Origin: Mangifera indica
Lineage: Eukaryota; Streptophyta; Magnoliopsida; Sapindales; Anacardiaceae
Assembly (NCBI RefSeq): GCF_011075055.1
Contig: NC_058139.1
Location: 16,823,584-16,887,583 of the forward strand
Direction of reading: 5' to 3'
DNA: 64,000 nucleotides
The notes beneath the pieces are model-generated. The model was not told where the DNA came from, did not search any database, and worked only from the letters and a program-made list of their open reading frames with translations. This document shows, piece after piece, positions 46,942-57,244 of the stretch (position 1 is the stretch's first letter; each line of letters starts with the position of its first letter). Position numbers and translations under genes: made by a program.

Positions 46942-47549
46942 CCTTTGCTTCTGGATATGGATGGCTAGTCAGAAAATTTGAGTAACAAATAAAATGCATC
47001 AATACGAACATTCCCACCTTCAGGATTTGTTTGAGAGAAACTACTTGTACTTCCAATATCTTCATTAACATGTGTCTTCTCTTCAAACTTTAATTCCTCG
47101 ATAGAAATATCATGCATAACCTTCCTGTCAAATTCACTCCAATCTGGTAATTTGTCGTTGTTGCCACGAACAAATTCTTATGCACTATATAATACATTAA
47201 CATGAATATCATTTAAGTAAGCAAAGTCTTCCTCAGAAAATTCTTTTTTCGGATTAATCCTAATACTTTGAATCCCTTCTAAACCAATCTCATGATCTTA
47301 TGGATAACTACTCAGCTTACCACTTTGTAAACCCTCATCTGCTTATTGAACCTTATAACTATTATCATTAAGTGTAGTTATTACAAAAACTGAAACACAT
47401 TCTTTAAAGAAGTTAGAGAGACCATTAAGAATCTCAACATCTTCATCATTTGAAATTTCAACAGGGATGTCGTTGTCAAGATACCTTGCTTTCATGTTTA
47501 TCTGAATGTTAAATATCCTTCGATCTATATTACACTTTTCGCTCACCAT
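46942..47549 (-). pseudogene. mudrA-like MULE transposase, N-terminal part
   Basis: A 68-codon open frame (47549-47343) reads SEKCNIDRRIFNIQINM, DNDIPVEISNDEDVEILNGL and ECVSVFVITTLND, the N-terminal domain of plant MuDR transposases. It continues with stops as EFVRGNNDKLPDWSEF and HDISIEELKFEEKT. It is cut by the solo LTR and continues below 44559. No intact start context or promoter can be judged. Confidence 0.65.
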
Positions 47550-47649
47550 TTAGATTAATCCCTCGAATACCGTGTGCTCTAAAATTTAAATCAATTTTCT
47601 ATTATCTCTAACATATTTTATTACGTTGTTACCCCTTTCTATAATTCCT

Positions 47650-47668
47650 CCCCCCCCCCCCCCCCCCC
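47650..47668. repeat. Poly-C tract of 19 bases
   Basis: A pure run of 19 C, preceded by TTCCT and followed by TCACC, in very AT-rich DNA about 100 bp upstream of the mudrA-like start. Such runs are rare in plant spacers. It could be real or a local sequencing or assembly length error. Confidence 0.9.
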
Positions 47669-48655
47669 TCACCTTTCCAAATCTAATTGAAGCATATGCT
47701 CCCATGTAGATTAATCCTACAATGAAATATATAATCATCATAAATAACATGACCGAAAATACTATTTATAGATTTGTGTTACATTATTTTATTATTAAGT
47801 TTGAGTTTCATGAATTTATTTCTATTGCACAATTACACCTATTCTATAATTCTATTCATATTGTGACTATTAACATACTTTGATTAATTTGATACTAATT
47901 TTTAAAAATATCACTGTACCCCTAAATATTATCTAATATTTCTAATCCTTCATTGTAAAATATCATTTTACCCCTAAATATTATCTAATATCTCTAATAT
48001 CTTTTATTATAAAATATCATTTCACCCCCTTATTATTATAATTGCAAAATACCTCTTATAATTTTTATCAATTTAATATTACACACAACTCTAATTTATT
48101 ATATAGAACACCACATATAATTGCATTATCAATAAAAGTAATAACGATTGAAATTATAGTACGTATAAATACCTCAATATCACGAACTTTTTCTTTCTCA
48201 CTTGAAATCACGATCATGAACTTCTTTTCTGTCTTTGGAAATCTTTCTCCAATAATGAGTAAAATTGTATATGTTAATAGATAAAGGAAGAGATATGATT
48301 TATATAGAATAAAAGAAGGGTAGTTTTGGCTTTTTTTTTTGGATATTTTGGGTATTTTCATTTAAATCCTTTAAAATATGGGTATTTTTGTTTAAGCCAC
48401 AAAAAATATGGGCAAATTTGTTTATAAACCATGAAATATAGATAATTTAATTAATTTCCCACATAAAAACTTACTGAGTAATATATGCGCAAGACTACAT
48501 ATAAATGGAATCTGTGTAAAACTATAGAAAAGTTAGTGGTAATCAAGAGAAGAAAGATGACCTTTTAGAATTTGTGTAAAACTATAGAAAAATGATCAAC
48601 AATAAGGATTTAAGGTTGAAGTTAGTAGTTTCCTTAAGATTTGGCAGTGAATAGA
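47669..48655. other. AT-rich spacer, possible MULE end
   Basis: Two related blocks (TATCATTTTACCCCTAAATA and a near repeat around 47900-48030) and a low-complexity block of direct repeats with AAAATATGGG (48335-48450) lie here. Long AT-rich terminal repeats of this kind are common at Mutator-like element ends, but I could not find the inverted partner near the Ulp1 end, so the boundary is unproved. Confidence 0.35.
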
Positions 48656-48659
48656 CATT

Positions 48660-49426
48660 TGTTGGTGAAAGGCTTCTTATACTCTTCCTCTTCATCAATC
48701 TAATCGAAACCTAATTTTTGTACAATGAGTAAGATAAGCATACTAAAATCAACTTCAAATTTGCCTTGTTTAATGTCATACATCTTCAAATTAACCAATG
48801 GCTTGTATCTACACATTGTCCATTCAATGTTACATGCATAAGAACCATATCACAAATAGTAACTTGCTTGTGCATCTTTTTTCTAATATTCAAAGTGTAG
48901 GAGATTATCTAATGTAGTATGCGTACCATTGGGCTTATAATTTTGTAAATTTTGACCCATGAGGGTCATACATCTCATGCCCTCCCAAATCAATCCAAGT
49001 ACCACCCGAAGTAAAAAAGGCAAGGGTATTTAAAATACCCTCACAATCACATTTTAACCATTCAACTAGTTGCTTCGGGGTTAATTTGAAGTTTTGACCA
49101 TGTAATTTAAACTCTATAATATAGTCTAGGATATTATCTCTCCCATCTGTCTTCATTCTTAATGAACTATAAAATTCATACACTAAATTTTGATAAGCAT
49201 CTAACCTCATGAAAAATAAATTATCCTATTTCATAAGCCTAATAATCTTTGGTAGTTCATCACTAACACCTAACTTATTTAAAATAGGTAAATATAAACA
49301 ACATCTAATGTAAATACCTTTTCTCTTGGTGGCTTCCAAGCATTCTTCTTGCTCATTGTCTCTTACTACAATATCAAAATGAGAAAACCTTTGATGGTTG
49401 GCTATAGTCTTCTTTCTTGGTGCCAT
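48660..49426 (-). pseudogene. Envelope-like or Athila-ORF-like protein, candidate
   Basis: Two open frames on minus, 49426-49226 (MAPRKKTIANHQRFSHFDIV) and 49210-48935 (LVYEFYSSLRMKTDGRDNIL, IIEFKLHGQNFKLTPKQLVE, HEMYDPHGSKFTKL), are separated by a stop and look like one protein. It continues as a broken reading to about 48660. The FYSSL and F-LHGQ-F-LT pattern is what I recall from plant retrotransposon ORFs annotated as envelope-like or putative plant transposon protein. It lies downstream of copia RNase H on the same strand, the position of the extra ORF in Sireviruses. No signal peptide or membrane segment is evident. Confidence 0.5.
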
Positions 49427-50205
49427 TAGAGTTCTTGGCTTTACTTAAACCTTGGTGCAAAATGGAGCAAAAATCGAAGAGCTAAGGCAGCGAAGTATGA
49501 TTTCGGTGATGGATAGTGATTTTGATATAGAAATCTTGATGAAATAATGTCGATGTTTTTTGGAAATTGCTTAAAGGCTAAGAGAGAGTGAGGGTTACGG
49601 TTTATACTTTGCGAGGAAAAAAAATTGGTTTTCTTTTATAGTATTGCATGAGCAAGCATTCATTTTTAGGATGAAAGTTCGTTCATTCATGTTTTTTTTA
49701 AATCACAATTATGCATGAATATTCATGCAATAATTTTTTAAAACTTTGAATTAGATGCGAATAGACGTTCGTGTCACATAGACATCCATTAGTTTGTGAA
49801 AAATGGTTGACAAATCATTTAATCTAGTTGACCAAATGCATGACGGGCATTCATGTCATGTGAAGCATCATTCATGACCTAAAATATGGATTTTGAAAAA
49901 TTTTATACATTTATGCAAGGATTAAAACACCTCAAAACATAAATTTTAGATATTTTGACCTCTTTGAGGATAATTACCATGATCCAAGTTTCAATCAATT
50001 TTTGAATTGATTTAACTTGAATATGCCTTGAGCATTATGAATATATGAATGGAAATACATATCAAACAAGTCATAATCAACTATATTTCATTCGATCAAC
50101 ATATATCAAACATCCATATAATTAAAAACATTCAATATAGCATATATACCATTTCAACCATATTTCATGATATTCAATTGATTATGCACTTATGTTGTTT
50201 GCAAT
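49427..50205 (-). other. Spacer between copia pol and envelope-like ORF
   Basis: AT-rich DNA with repeats of a GCATTCATG/CGTTCATTCATG type (49650-49870). On minus it would be the region between pol and the candidate extra ORF. No further coding motif was seen. Confidence 0.4.
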
Positions 50206-50207
50206 GA

Positions 50208-51154
50208 TTATCCCAAGCTCTCTTCGAATGAAGCAAGATCTATCTTTATCAAGAGGCTTGGTGAAAATATCCATAAATTGATTAGTATCAATAAATTCAA
50301 TTTTAATATCACCCTTGCTAACATAATATCTATGTGTTTAGTCCTAGAATGCAAGATTGGATTTTTAGAAAATTGTATGACACTTGTATTGTCACACAAA
50401 ATAGGTACCTTTTTCATTTCAAAACCAAAATCCATAATTTGATGTCTCATCCATAAAAGTTGTGCACAAAAACTAGCCAAAGATTTATATTCGGTTTCTA
50501 TAGTAAATGTTGCCATCAAATTTTGTTTCTTTAAAAACTGAGACCAATATATTTCCTAAAAATTTCCAAGTGCCACTTTAACCTTTTTTTATTGATCCTA
50601 CAACCCTCAAAATTTGCATTAAAAAATGTCTTTAATTCAAATGATGATCCCTTAGGATACCATAAACTAATGTTTAAGGTGCCTTTAAGGTATCTAAAAA
50701 TTCTTTTTACGATATTCAAATGGGATTCCTTGGGATTAGATTGGAATCTAGCACATATGCATACATTAAACATGATATCGAGCCTAAATGTAGTTACATA
50801 CAGCAATGCATTTATCATGCTTCTAGATGTGTTTATGTCAACTCATTTACCTTCCTCATTCATATCTAACTTAATTAATATGCTCATTGGGGTTGGTTGC
50901 TCCTTGGTTTCACTCATGTTGAACCTTTTGAAGAGGTCTTTGATGTATTTGGATTAGTTGAGTAAAATCCCTTCCTTTAGTTATTTGATTTATAATCCAA
51001 GGAAGAAATTTAGCTCTCTAATCATGCTCATTTCAAATTTCCACTGCATCATCTCAGAAAACTCTCTACAAATGGATTCATTAATAGCACTAAATATAAT
51101 ATCTTCAACATAGATTTGCACAATTAGGATATCTTGCTTATACCTTTTATAAAT
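50208..51154 (-). pseudogene. Copia-IV reverse transcriptase end and RNase H
   Basis: On minus: RT palm (QIYVEDIIF, where the first Asp of YVDD reads Glu), REFSEMMQWKFEMSMIREL, INALLYVTTFRLDIMFNVCI, CARFQSNPKESHLNIVKRIF and YLKGTLNISLWYPKGSSF, then RNase H (TIETEYKSLASFCAQLLWM, CDNTSVIQFSKNPILHSRTK, HIDIM). The wording is of the Sirevirus type. RT is split from its N-terminal part (52065-52520) by a LINE fragment. Confidence 0.85.
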
Positions 51155-51166
51155 AAGGTGGTATCC

Positions 51167-52052
51167 CTAATTTGGACCCCTAACTCCAATGGCATCTTTT
51201 CTATCAAATCGGCTTGGGACGTGATTCGCCTTAAGAGAGAAAGGTTTTCTTGGCACAACCTTATTTGGTTTAAAAGACATTTTCTAAGGCATTATTTCAT
51301 TGCGTGGCTGGGTATTAGAGGCAAACTTATGACAAAGGATAAATTAGTAAGAATCGGCCTTGTCTCTCACAATGTGTGTCCTTTATGCAATGAGGAGCCG
51401 GAAAACATGGATCATCTTTTTTTCAACTGCACTTTTAGTTCTCAAATCTAGAATGGGGTACTTAATCTTTGTCATCTAAATCTCAATCCTCAACCTTGGG
51501 TCTCTTTAGTTGAGGACTTGGCTAGACATTGGAAGGAAGACAACTTCAAGAACATTGTGAATAAATTATTCTTTAGTGCAACTGTCTACTACATTTGGAA
51601 GGTTAGGAATGACATTTGCTTTGGATGAGTTGGACTATCCAAGGAGAGAGTAACCATGCTTATAAAGGAATGTGTTAGAGAACGAGTGGCTTACTTGGAT
51701 AACGTTAAGAAGTCTAATGAAAATGAGTCTATCACTAATAATTGGGGCATCCCTCATTCAATCTTTAAGTAGGCATTTTGTGCTGAGTTTGGTCCTTTTG
51801 AGTTTGTGTTCCCATTAGTTGGTTGATAACTTTCTTATAGGATAGTTGCTCCAATAAAGGATGTGGTGTTGTTTGATCTTCTTTGTGCCTTGATTGGGTG
51901 TTTCTATTGGGTTACTTGGGTCTTTTGGCATAACCTAGGGACTTGTCCTAGGTATGCTTGTCCTAGGCTTAATCTAGGGGCTTTGTCCTAGATAAGCCTT
52001 TGTACATTCTTCTTTCTATGGTATAAAATTATTAATTACCAAAAAAAAAAAA
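51167..52052 (+). mobile_element. 5'-truncated L1-type LINE fragment
   Basis: About 886 bp of the 3' end of a plant L1 LINE: the zf-RVT-type region (WHNLIWFKRHFLRHYFIAWL, IRGKLMTKDKLVRIGLVSHN, VCPLCNEEPENMDHLFFNC), a 3' UTR with two hairpins and a poly-A tail (about 52041-52054). Wording is very close to the longer LINE at 55108-61100. Flanks AAGGTGGTATCC (51155-51166) and AAGGTCGTATCC (52053-52064) differ at one base and are the target duplication. It sits inside copia RT. Confidence 0.9.
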
Positions 52053-52064
52053 AAGGTCGTATCC

Positions 52065-52520
52065 ACATTTTCTTTTATGAAACCATTTTCAATTAAAAAG
52101 TGTTTAATCTTTCATTCCAAACTCTAGGAGCTTGTTTTAAACCATAAAGCACTTTGGTTAGTTTAAAACATGGTTTAGAAATTCACTATTTTTAAAATCA
52201 AGAGGTTGTTCAACATATACCTTTTCTTGAATAAAAAAACTAAAAATACACTTTTAACATCCATTTGAAATAGTTTAAAATCTAAATGACATGCATAAAC
52301 AAGTAATATTCTAAATGCCTCTAATCTATCTAAGGGTGCATAAATTTCATCGTAATCAATACCTTTCTCTTGAAAGTGGCCTTGCCAACTAGTCTAGCCT
52401 TGTTTCTTACAACAATTCTAAACTTATCCATCTTGTTTTGGTATACATATTTTATAGACACTTTTGAACCTTTTACCTCTCAAGAGTAGTCAAAAACTTT
52501 ATAAAAATAATTTTGGCCAT
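52065..52520 (-). pseudogene. Copia-IV reverse transcriptase, N-terminal part
   Basis: On minus: DKFRIVVRNKARLVGKATF and KLTKVLYGLKQAPRVWNERL, with stops between, matching copia RT. Its downstream part lies beyond the LINE insertion at 51154. Sequence upstream of about 52520 is AT-rich and unassigned up to the Gypsy-3 LTR. Confidence 0.75.
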
Positions 52521-52824
52521 TCAATGTCCTTAGTATAAGGTTTGTTTATGTAGAAACACTTTTTACAATGATATGCAATTCAATGCAAGTGGCTAATGCA
52601 ACTAAGGTGTAACTATATATGATTGTAGCCATGTGTCTTCTATATACATGTCTAAAGTTGCATGCATATGTTCCTACTATTATGACTATGATGTTGAAAA
52701 AGGAAAAAAAAAAAAACTTGTTTTGAAAATCTAAAAGATGAAAAACCTTTAAGATAAAAAATTATAAAATATACCCCTCCTCACACTTTAAGTTGGATAA
52801 TGTCCTCATTGGATGAAATCAAAC

Positions 52825-53346
52825 TAATAGGGATACTAAGAATTCTTGCAAGCTTTGCAAAAGAATTCTTAAGAAAATTCAAATAAGAAGTTTTAGTAAT
52901 AACTTGAATTGAATGCTTTGAATGACAAAACTCATGTCTTAATATAGGCTTATTTCTTCTAACTAGACTAGACAAATATAAAACATAAAGAAAACTATTT
53001 TAATTAAACTTTCCTAAATAATAATTTTCTAAACTTATTATTTCCTAAATCAAAATAGGACACTTACCAAATATAAAAATAGGACTCTTAACTTATTTAG
53101 GAAAACTAATATTAATAAAACTTTATTAATTAAATAAGATTGAAGATTCCTTATTTCACATGCATAAGGCTTCCTTCATGGCTCCATGTCATCATGTATG
53201 CCCATCTCATCACACCACATTGCTAAATAAGTTGCCACATCATGTGCCATGTCATCCTTGGGTGTCATATCATCAACCTTTCTTTGGATAATTTCTTTTA
53301 CGTTTTAAATGTTTTCTACCTTGCCACCATTTTTCCTTGGTCCTTC
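52825..53346 (-). repeat. Gypsy-3 3' LTR
   Basis: The block 52825-53100 matches 63730-64000 base for base over long stretches (for example AAGAATTCTTGCAAGCTTTG against AAGAATTCTTGTAAGCTTTG, and GGCTTATTTCTTCTAACTAG against GGCTTATTTCTCCTGACTAG). The upstream end on minus is placed at 53346 (TGAAGGACC) after a purine-rich GTGGGGGAGAATAT. The low end is uncertain: 52740-52824 does not match 63655-63729. Confidence 0.75.
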
Positions 53347-54562
53347 AATATTCTCCCCCACTAGAAAAGAACTTGACCATGAGTTATCATTGTATAAGTC
53401 AACTTTTGGGTAGAATTTTGTCAAATTAGCCATATTAAAGGTGTTAGAAATCCCCATGTTGTCAAGTAAGTCCATCACATAAGCATTATCACTAATCTTC
53501 TTCAAAATTTTGTAAGGCTTATACTGTTTTTGGTTTAATTTGCCATGCATACTAGTTTGAAGTCTCTCATTTCTAAGAAACACCATAACTTCCTCTCCCA
53601 CATCAAACACTTGTCTCCTCCTATGTTTATCAATGGTGGTTTTATAAGTCAAATTACTTTCCTTCAAAGCTTGTTTCACCACCTTAAATATGGATACGTA
53701 ATTGTCAGCCATTGTAAAAGCTTCTTGACTAGTTTCCCTTCCCATAGGCATCTTCACTAAGTCTGCTACATGTCTTAGGATCTTCATATAAACTATAGCA
53801 AAAGGACTTTTACACGTGGATCTATTTATTGAATTGTTGTAGGCAGATTCAGCTTGTGTTAAGGCAAAGTCCCATTGGCATTTCTTCATCCCACAAATGT
53901 ATTGAATTAAATTTCCCAAGGAACAATTAACCACCTCTGTTTGTCCATAGTTTTGTGGGTGTGTGGTACTACTAAATTTCAAATTAGTCCTAAATCTCTT
54001 CTACAAAGTAAGCCAAAATGCTGCCAAAAACTTGCTCACTCTATCTAAAACAATTAATAATGGAACACCATGTAAACAAATAACCTCATTGAAAAATAAC
54101 TTGGCCACATGATGAGTATTAGTTGTCTTCCTACAAAGAATAAAGTGAGGCATCTTGGAGAATCTATCCACCAAAACAAACACGAGTCATATCCCTTTTC
54201 AGTTCTTGGCAACCCCAACACAAAATCTATGGAAACATCATCATAAGATCCATTAGGGATGGTTAAAGGCATGTATAATCCCATGTTTTGCTTTTGTCCT
54301 TTACTAATTTGGAAAATGGGACACCTTTGGACAAATTTCCTTGTATCTCACTTTGATTGAGGTCAATAATTGTTTTGTCTCTATCCACATGTCCATTTAA
54401 GTCACTTGATTGTAACTCTCTAATTAGCTTATCTCTCAATGAGCTTTTTGGAATACATGAAATCCTCCACGGGAAGATTATGTAAATAATTATTCCATAC
54501 TTGGTCAAAATCTTCACCCTTCTTATATAGCTACTTGAGTTGCTTAAATTTGATAATTTCAA
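53305..54562 (-). pseudogene. Gypsy-3 integrase
   Basis: On minus: zinc region LRDKLIRELQSSDLNGHVDR, then [18 protein letters not shown] (first catalytic Asp) and [38 protein letters not shown] (second Asp), then a frame break, and FSSTTHPQNYGQTEVVNCSL (catalytic Glu). The C-terminal part is a 225-codon open frame (53982-53305) with KCQWDFALTQAESAYNN, KHRRRQVFDVGEEVMVFL and KPYKILKKISDNAYVMDL. No chromodomain is visible. The last codons run into the 3' LTR. Confidence 0.85.
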
Positions 54563-55107
54563 GGGTAATTGTGACTAGCAATATTGTTCTTCTACTCAAT
54601 GCATCTGCCACTGTATTAGTTGTACCCGATTTATGAATAATCACATAATTAAATCTATCAAGGTACAAAGCCCATCGTGTTAACATTTGGTCTATATGCT
54701 TTTAGGCCCTAAAGTGTTGAAGGGCTTAGTGGTTTGAATAGATGATAAACTCCCTTGATAACAACTAAGACTCCTATATCTTCAAACATCTAAATACTGC
54801 ATATTATTTTTATTGGTAAGTGGACCATTTTTGTCTAGCTTCATTTAACTTCTCACTAAAGAAAGCAATTGGTTTCCTTTCTTGGGAAAGTACTCCACAA
54901 ATCCCAATTCCACTAGCATCACACTCCAACTCAAAAACTTTATTTAAATTAGGTAATGATAAAACAAAAGTTGTTGTTAACTTAATCAATTCAAAGCTTC
55001 GATCTGTGTCTTCTCCTCATTGAAATTTTCTTTTCTTCAAATAATTTGTAATAGGTGCTACGATCCCACTAAAATTGTGAATGAACCTCCTATAAAATGT
55101 AGCTAAC
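54563..55107 (-). pseudogene. Gypsy-3 RNase H
   Basis: On minus: [20 protein letters not shown] and [20 protein letters not shown], with the catalytic Asp of ECDASG present, then decayed sequence to TVADALSRRT. The upstream end at 55107 is the LINE target site; the preceding RT part resumes at 61115. Confidence 0.8.
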
Positions 55108-55279
55108 TTTAGCCTTGGTTTTGCCTTTGCCTTTAGCCTTGGATCTCGGTGCATGGGCTTCAACCAAAAGCACATTAATTGAAGCTACCTTTAGTGACTC
55201 TAGTTTAACTTTCCTCAACATATATAACAATTTCTCAAAGGATTTCTCCTTTTTATTTAAGTTAAAGTTCATGATGAAG
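55108..55279 (-). pseudogene. Copia gag fragment inside the LINE target duplication
   Basis: A 60-codon minus-strand frame (MNFNLNKKEKSFEKLLYMLR, VKLESLKVASINVLLVEAHA, RSKAKGKGKTKAK) is a copia gag middle part, close to Copia-II gag at 13420-13510 but not identical. It lies between the target duplication and the start of LINE 5' UTR, so it arrived with the LINE or during its insertion. Confidence 0.8.
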
Positions 55280-55870
55280 TAAGGGACAAAAAATTTTTAT
55301 AATCTCTCTCTTGAAAATGCTCTCCCTTCTCTCTAAAATTTTACTCCTTTGTTTTTTTTGAATCCATTCACTTCCGTCAACCTCAACCTTGGTTGTAAAC
55401 CCATCCGGCCACAACCTCCAAGCCGGAGACCCTCTGGTCGTCGGCACCCTCTCACATGGAGACTCTCCTCATCGTTTTCTCTGTTCGGTCCTCTTTCCAT
55501 TAAGCTTTTAGTAGTTCCTTCAGTTTGTGTGATCCGTTTTTAGTTACTACGTTTAATCCTTGTTTTAAGCTTCTGCCGTGTCCCAGTTTCTTTGCTATCA
55601 TTCCCAGCCTGTTTTCTTCTTCTTCTTCATTGTGTTGTTCTTGGAGCGCTCTTTCAAAATTCAAATTTGGCTGTGTTTTGTGTTTTAATGTAGTTTTCCT
55701 CTTTGGTGTAAGCTGCAGGTTTGCTTTCCGTGGACAGTCAACTATTTCCTTATTTAGTGTGCGTTGGCTGTTGTGTTTCTTTTACTTGCAGCTTTTCTTG
55801 AATATTGCATGGTTTTTTTCCTTTGCAACGTCCATCTCTATTGGCTGCATCTCCTTTACTCCAAAATAGT
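55280..55870 (+). promoter_or_regulatory. LINE 5' UTR (internal promoter region)
   Basis: Pyrimidine-rich sequence (ATCTCTCTCTTGAAAATGCT, CTTCTTCTTCTTCATTGTG) leading to the ORF1 start; GC-richer than the flanks. Plant L1 elements carry an internal promoter here by analogy; no element-specific motif can be proved. The open frames at 55349-55543 and 55525-55869 are considered chance. Confidence 0.6.
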
Positions 55871-57244
55871 ATGGATTCTCCTGCTATGAGGAAGGCGTCT
55901 GATTCCGGCCCTATCTTGGTGGAACATGCGGAAGATGTTGGAGAGGTGGTGAAGAGGGCTCCATGGAACTCTCTCTTCACCCCTAAAAAGTCTAATACAA
56001 AGCTGGAGTTTTTTGAGCCAAAAGGGAAAGACTCTAAAGGGCGAATTTGTGTGGCACCACCTCAAGAAGTTGCTGAGCAAGGTGCAATCAAATGGAGCAC
56101 TTGCGCTGTAGGTTTTTTCCTGGGCAAAAGACCACCATTCTTGACGGTCAAGAGAACATTGGAGAAGATGTGGACTGCCTATGGCCTCATAGATGTCATG
56201 ACTTCGGGGCAAGGTGTGATCATTCTGAAATTTCAAGATAATGAGGGAGCATCAAGAGCTGTGGAAGAAGGACAAATTACCATTCAAGGACAACCATTTC
56301 TCATTCGGAAATGGACTACAAACCTCCCTATGCTGATTAATGATGTTAAGAAGGTGGCTATATGGGTTAAAATGTATGGCATTCCCCTTGAGTTTTGGAC
56401 TCCGAAAGGACTTAGCTACATAGCAAGTGCAATTGGAAATCCTCTTTATATGGATTCCATTACTGAAGAAGGGATTAGATTGGAGTATGCTAGAGTTTGT
56501 ATTGAGATAAAGGTGGATTCGGAATGCCCCGAGGATATTAGCTTAACTTTGCCAAATGGCGAATTGATGGTTATCAATGTGGAGTATGCATGGAAACCTA
56601 TAAAATGCAATGGATGTCAATGTTTTGGTCATTCCACAGCAAGCTGCTCACTAGCACCTAAACAAGGTGATAACACAAGTTCACGATATACTTTGAAGGA
56701 GGGGGCTGGTTTTGTGTTACCTAAGAAACTGCATGGGAAAGACAAAATGGTGCTAACATCAAAAGGATATGACAAGAAATCAAAAGGCAAAGTGGTGGAA
56801 ATGCAAAAAACTATGGGAAGTAATATGCAAGCGCAAAAGAGTAATAGATTTTCTGCCTTGGCTATTAAGGAGCATCAAGAGCTGGAAAAGGATAAGATAG
56901 TGCTGAATCAAGAAGCAAAACAGGGGACCAACTTAGTTGAAGCCAATAAGGAAGGAAGGAGGTATGGAGGTGAAGCTAGCACATCAAATGAGCCTTGTTC
57001 CCCCTCGGAAGCAAGTGTGAGTGCACGGGAGAGTGAAGTAGTGTCCATAAACACAATTCAGCATATGAGTAGTATGGAGGACATGGATCAAGAAGCTTCT
57101 CCGGCAATGGTACCATTTGGAGGTAAACTTAAGGTGGATGAGATAGACTTCAGGAAGGAGGATGCTGATTTGAAGAGTAGATACTTGGGGAAGAAAGCGG
57201 CAAAGCAAAGGAAAGCAAATTCCCCAATCCACCTATCCAAATGA
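55871..57244 (+). CDS. LINE ORF1, RNA-binding protein
   Basis: Intact 457-residue frame from the first ATG (MDSPAMRKASDSGPIL). Roughly residues 60-180 form a DUF4283-type region (TCAVGFFLGKRPPFLTVKRT, GQGVIILKFQDN, FLIRKWTTNLPMLIN), followed by AIWVKMYGIPLEFWTPKGLS and a CCHC knuckle CNGCQCFGHSTASC near residues 245-258. The rest is Lys/Glu-rich and low complexity. It binds the element RNA. The frame extends upstream to 55805 only through a TTG, so the ATG at 55871 is preferred. Its stop overlaps the ORF2 start as ATGA. Confidence 0.85.
   Translation: MDSPAMRKASDSGPILVEHAEDVGEVVKRAPWNSLFTPKKSNTKLEFFEPKGKDSKGRICVAPPQEVAEQGAIKWSTCAVGFFLGKRPPFLTVKRTLEKMWTAYGLIDVMTSGQGVIILKFQDNEGASRAVEEGQITIQGQPFLIRKWTTNLPMLINDVKKVAIWVKMYGIPLEFWTPKGLSYIASAIGNPLYMDSITEEGIRLEYARVCIEIKVDSECPEDISLTLPNGELMVINVEYAWKPIKCNGCQCFGHSTASCSLAPKQGDNTSSRYTLKEGAGFVLPKKLHGKDKMVLTSKGYDKKSKGKVVEMQKTMGSNMQAQKSNRFSALAIKEHQELEKDKIVLNQEAKQGTNLVEANKEGRRYGGEASTSNEPCSPSEASVSARESEVVSINTIQHMSSMEDMDQEASPAMVPFGGKLKVDEIDFRKEDADLKSRYLGKKAAKQRKANSPIHLSK

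Noticed and set aside
55349..55869. Two overlapping plus-strand ORFs before LINE ORF1, with Ser/Phe-rich hydrophobic runs
   Set aside because: They lie in the LINE 5' UTR, have no domain motifs, and their composition follows the pyrimidine-rich DNA.
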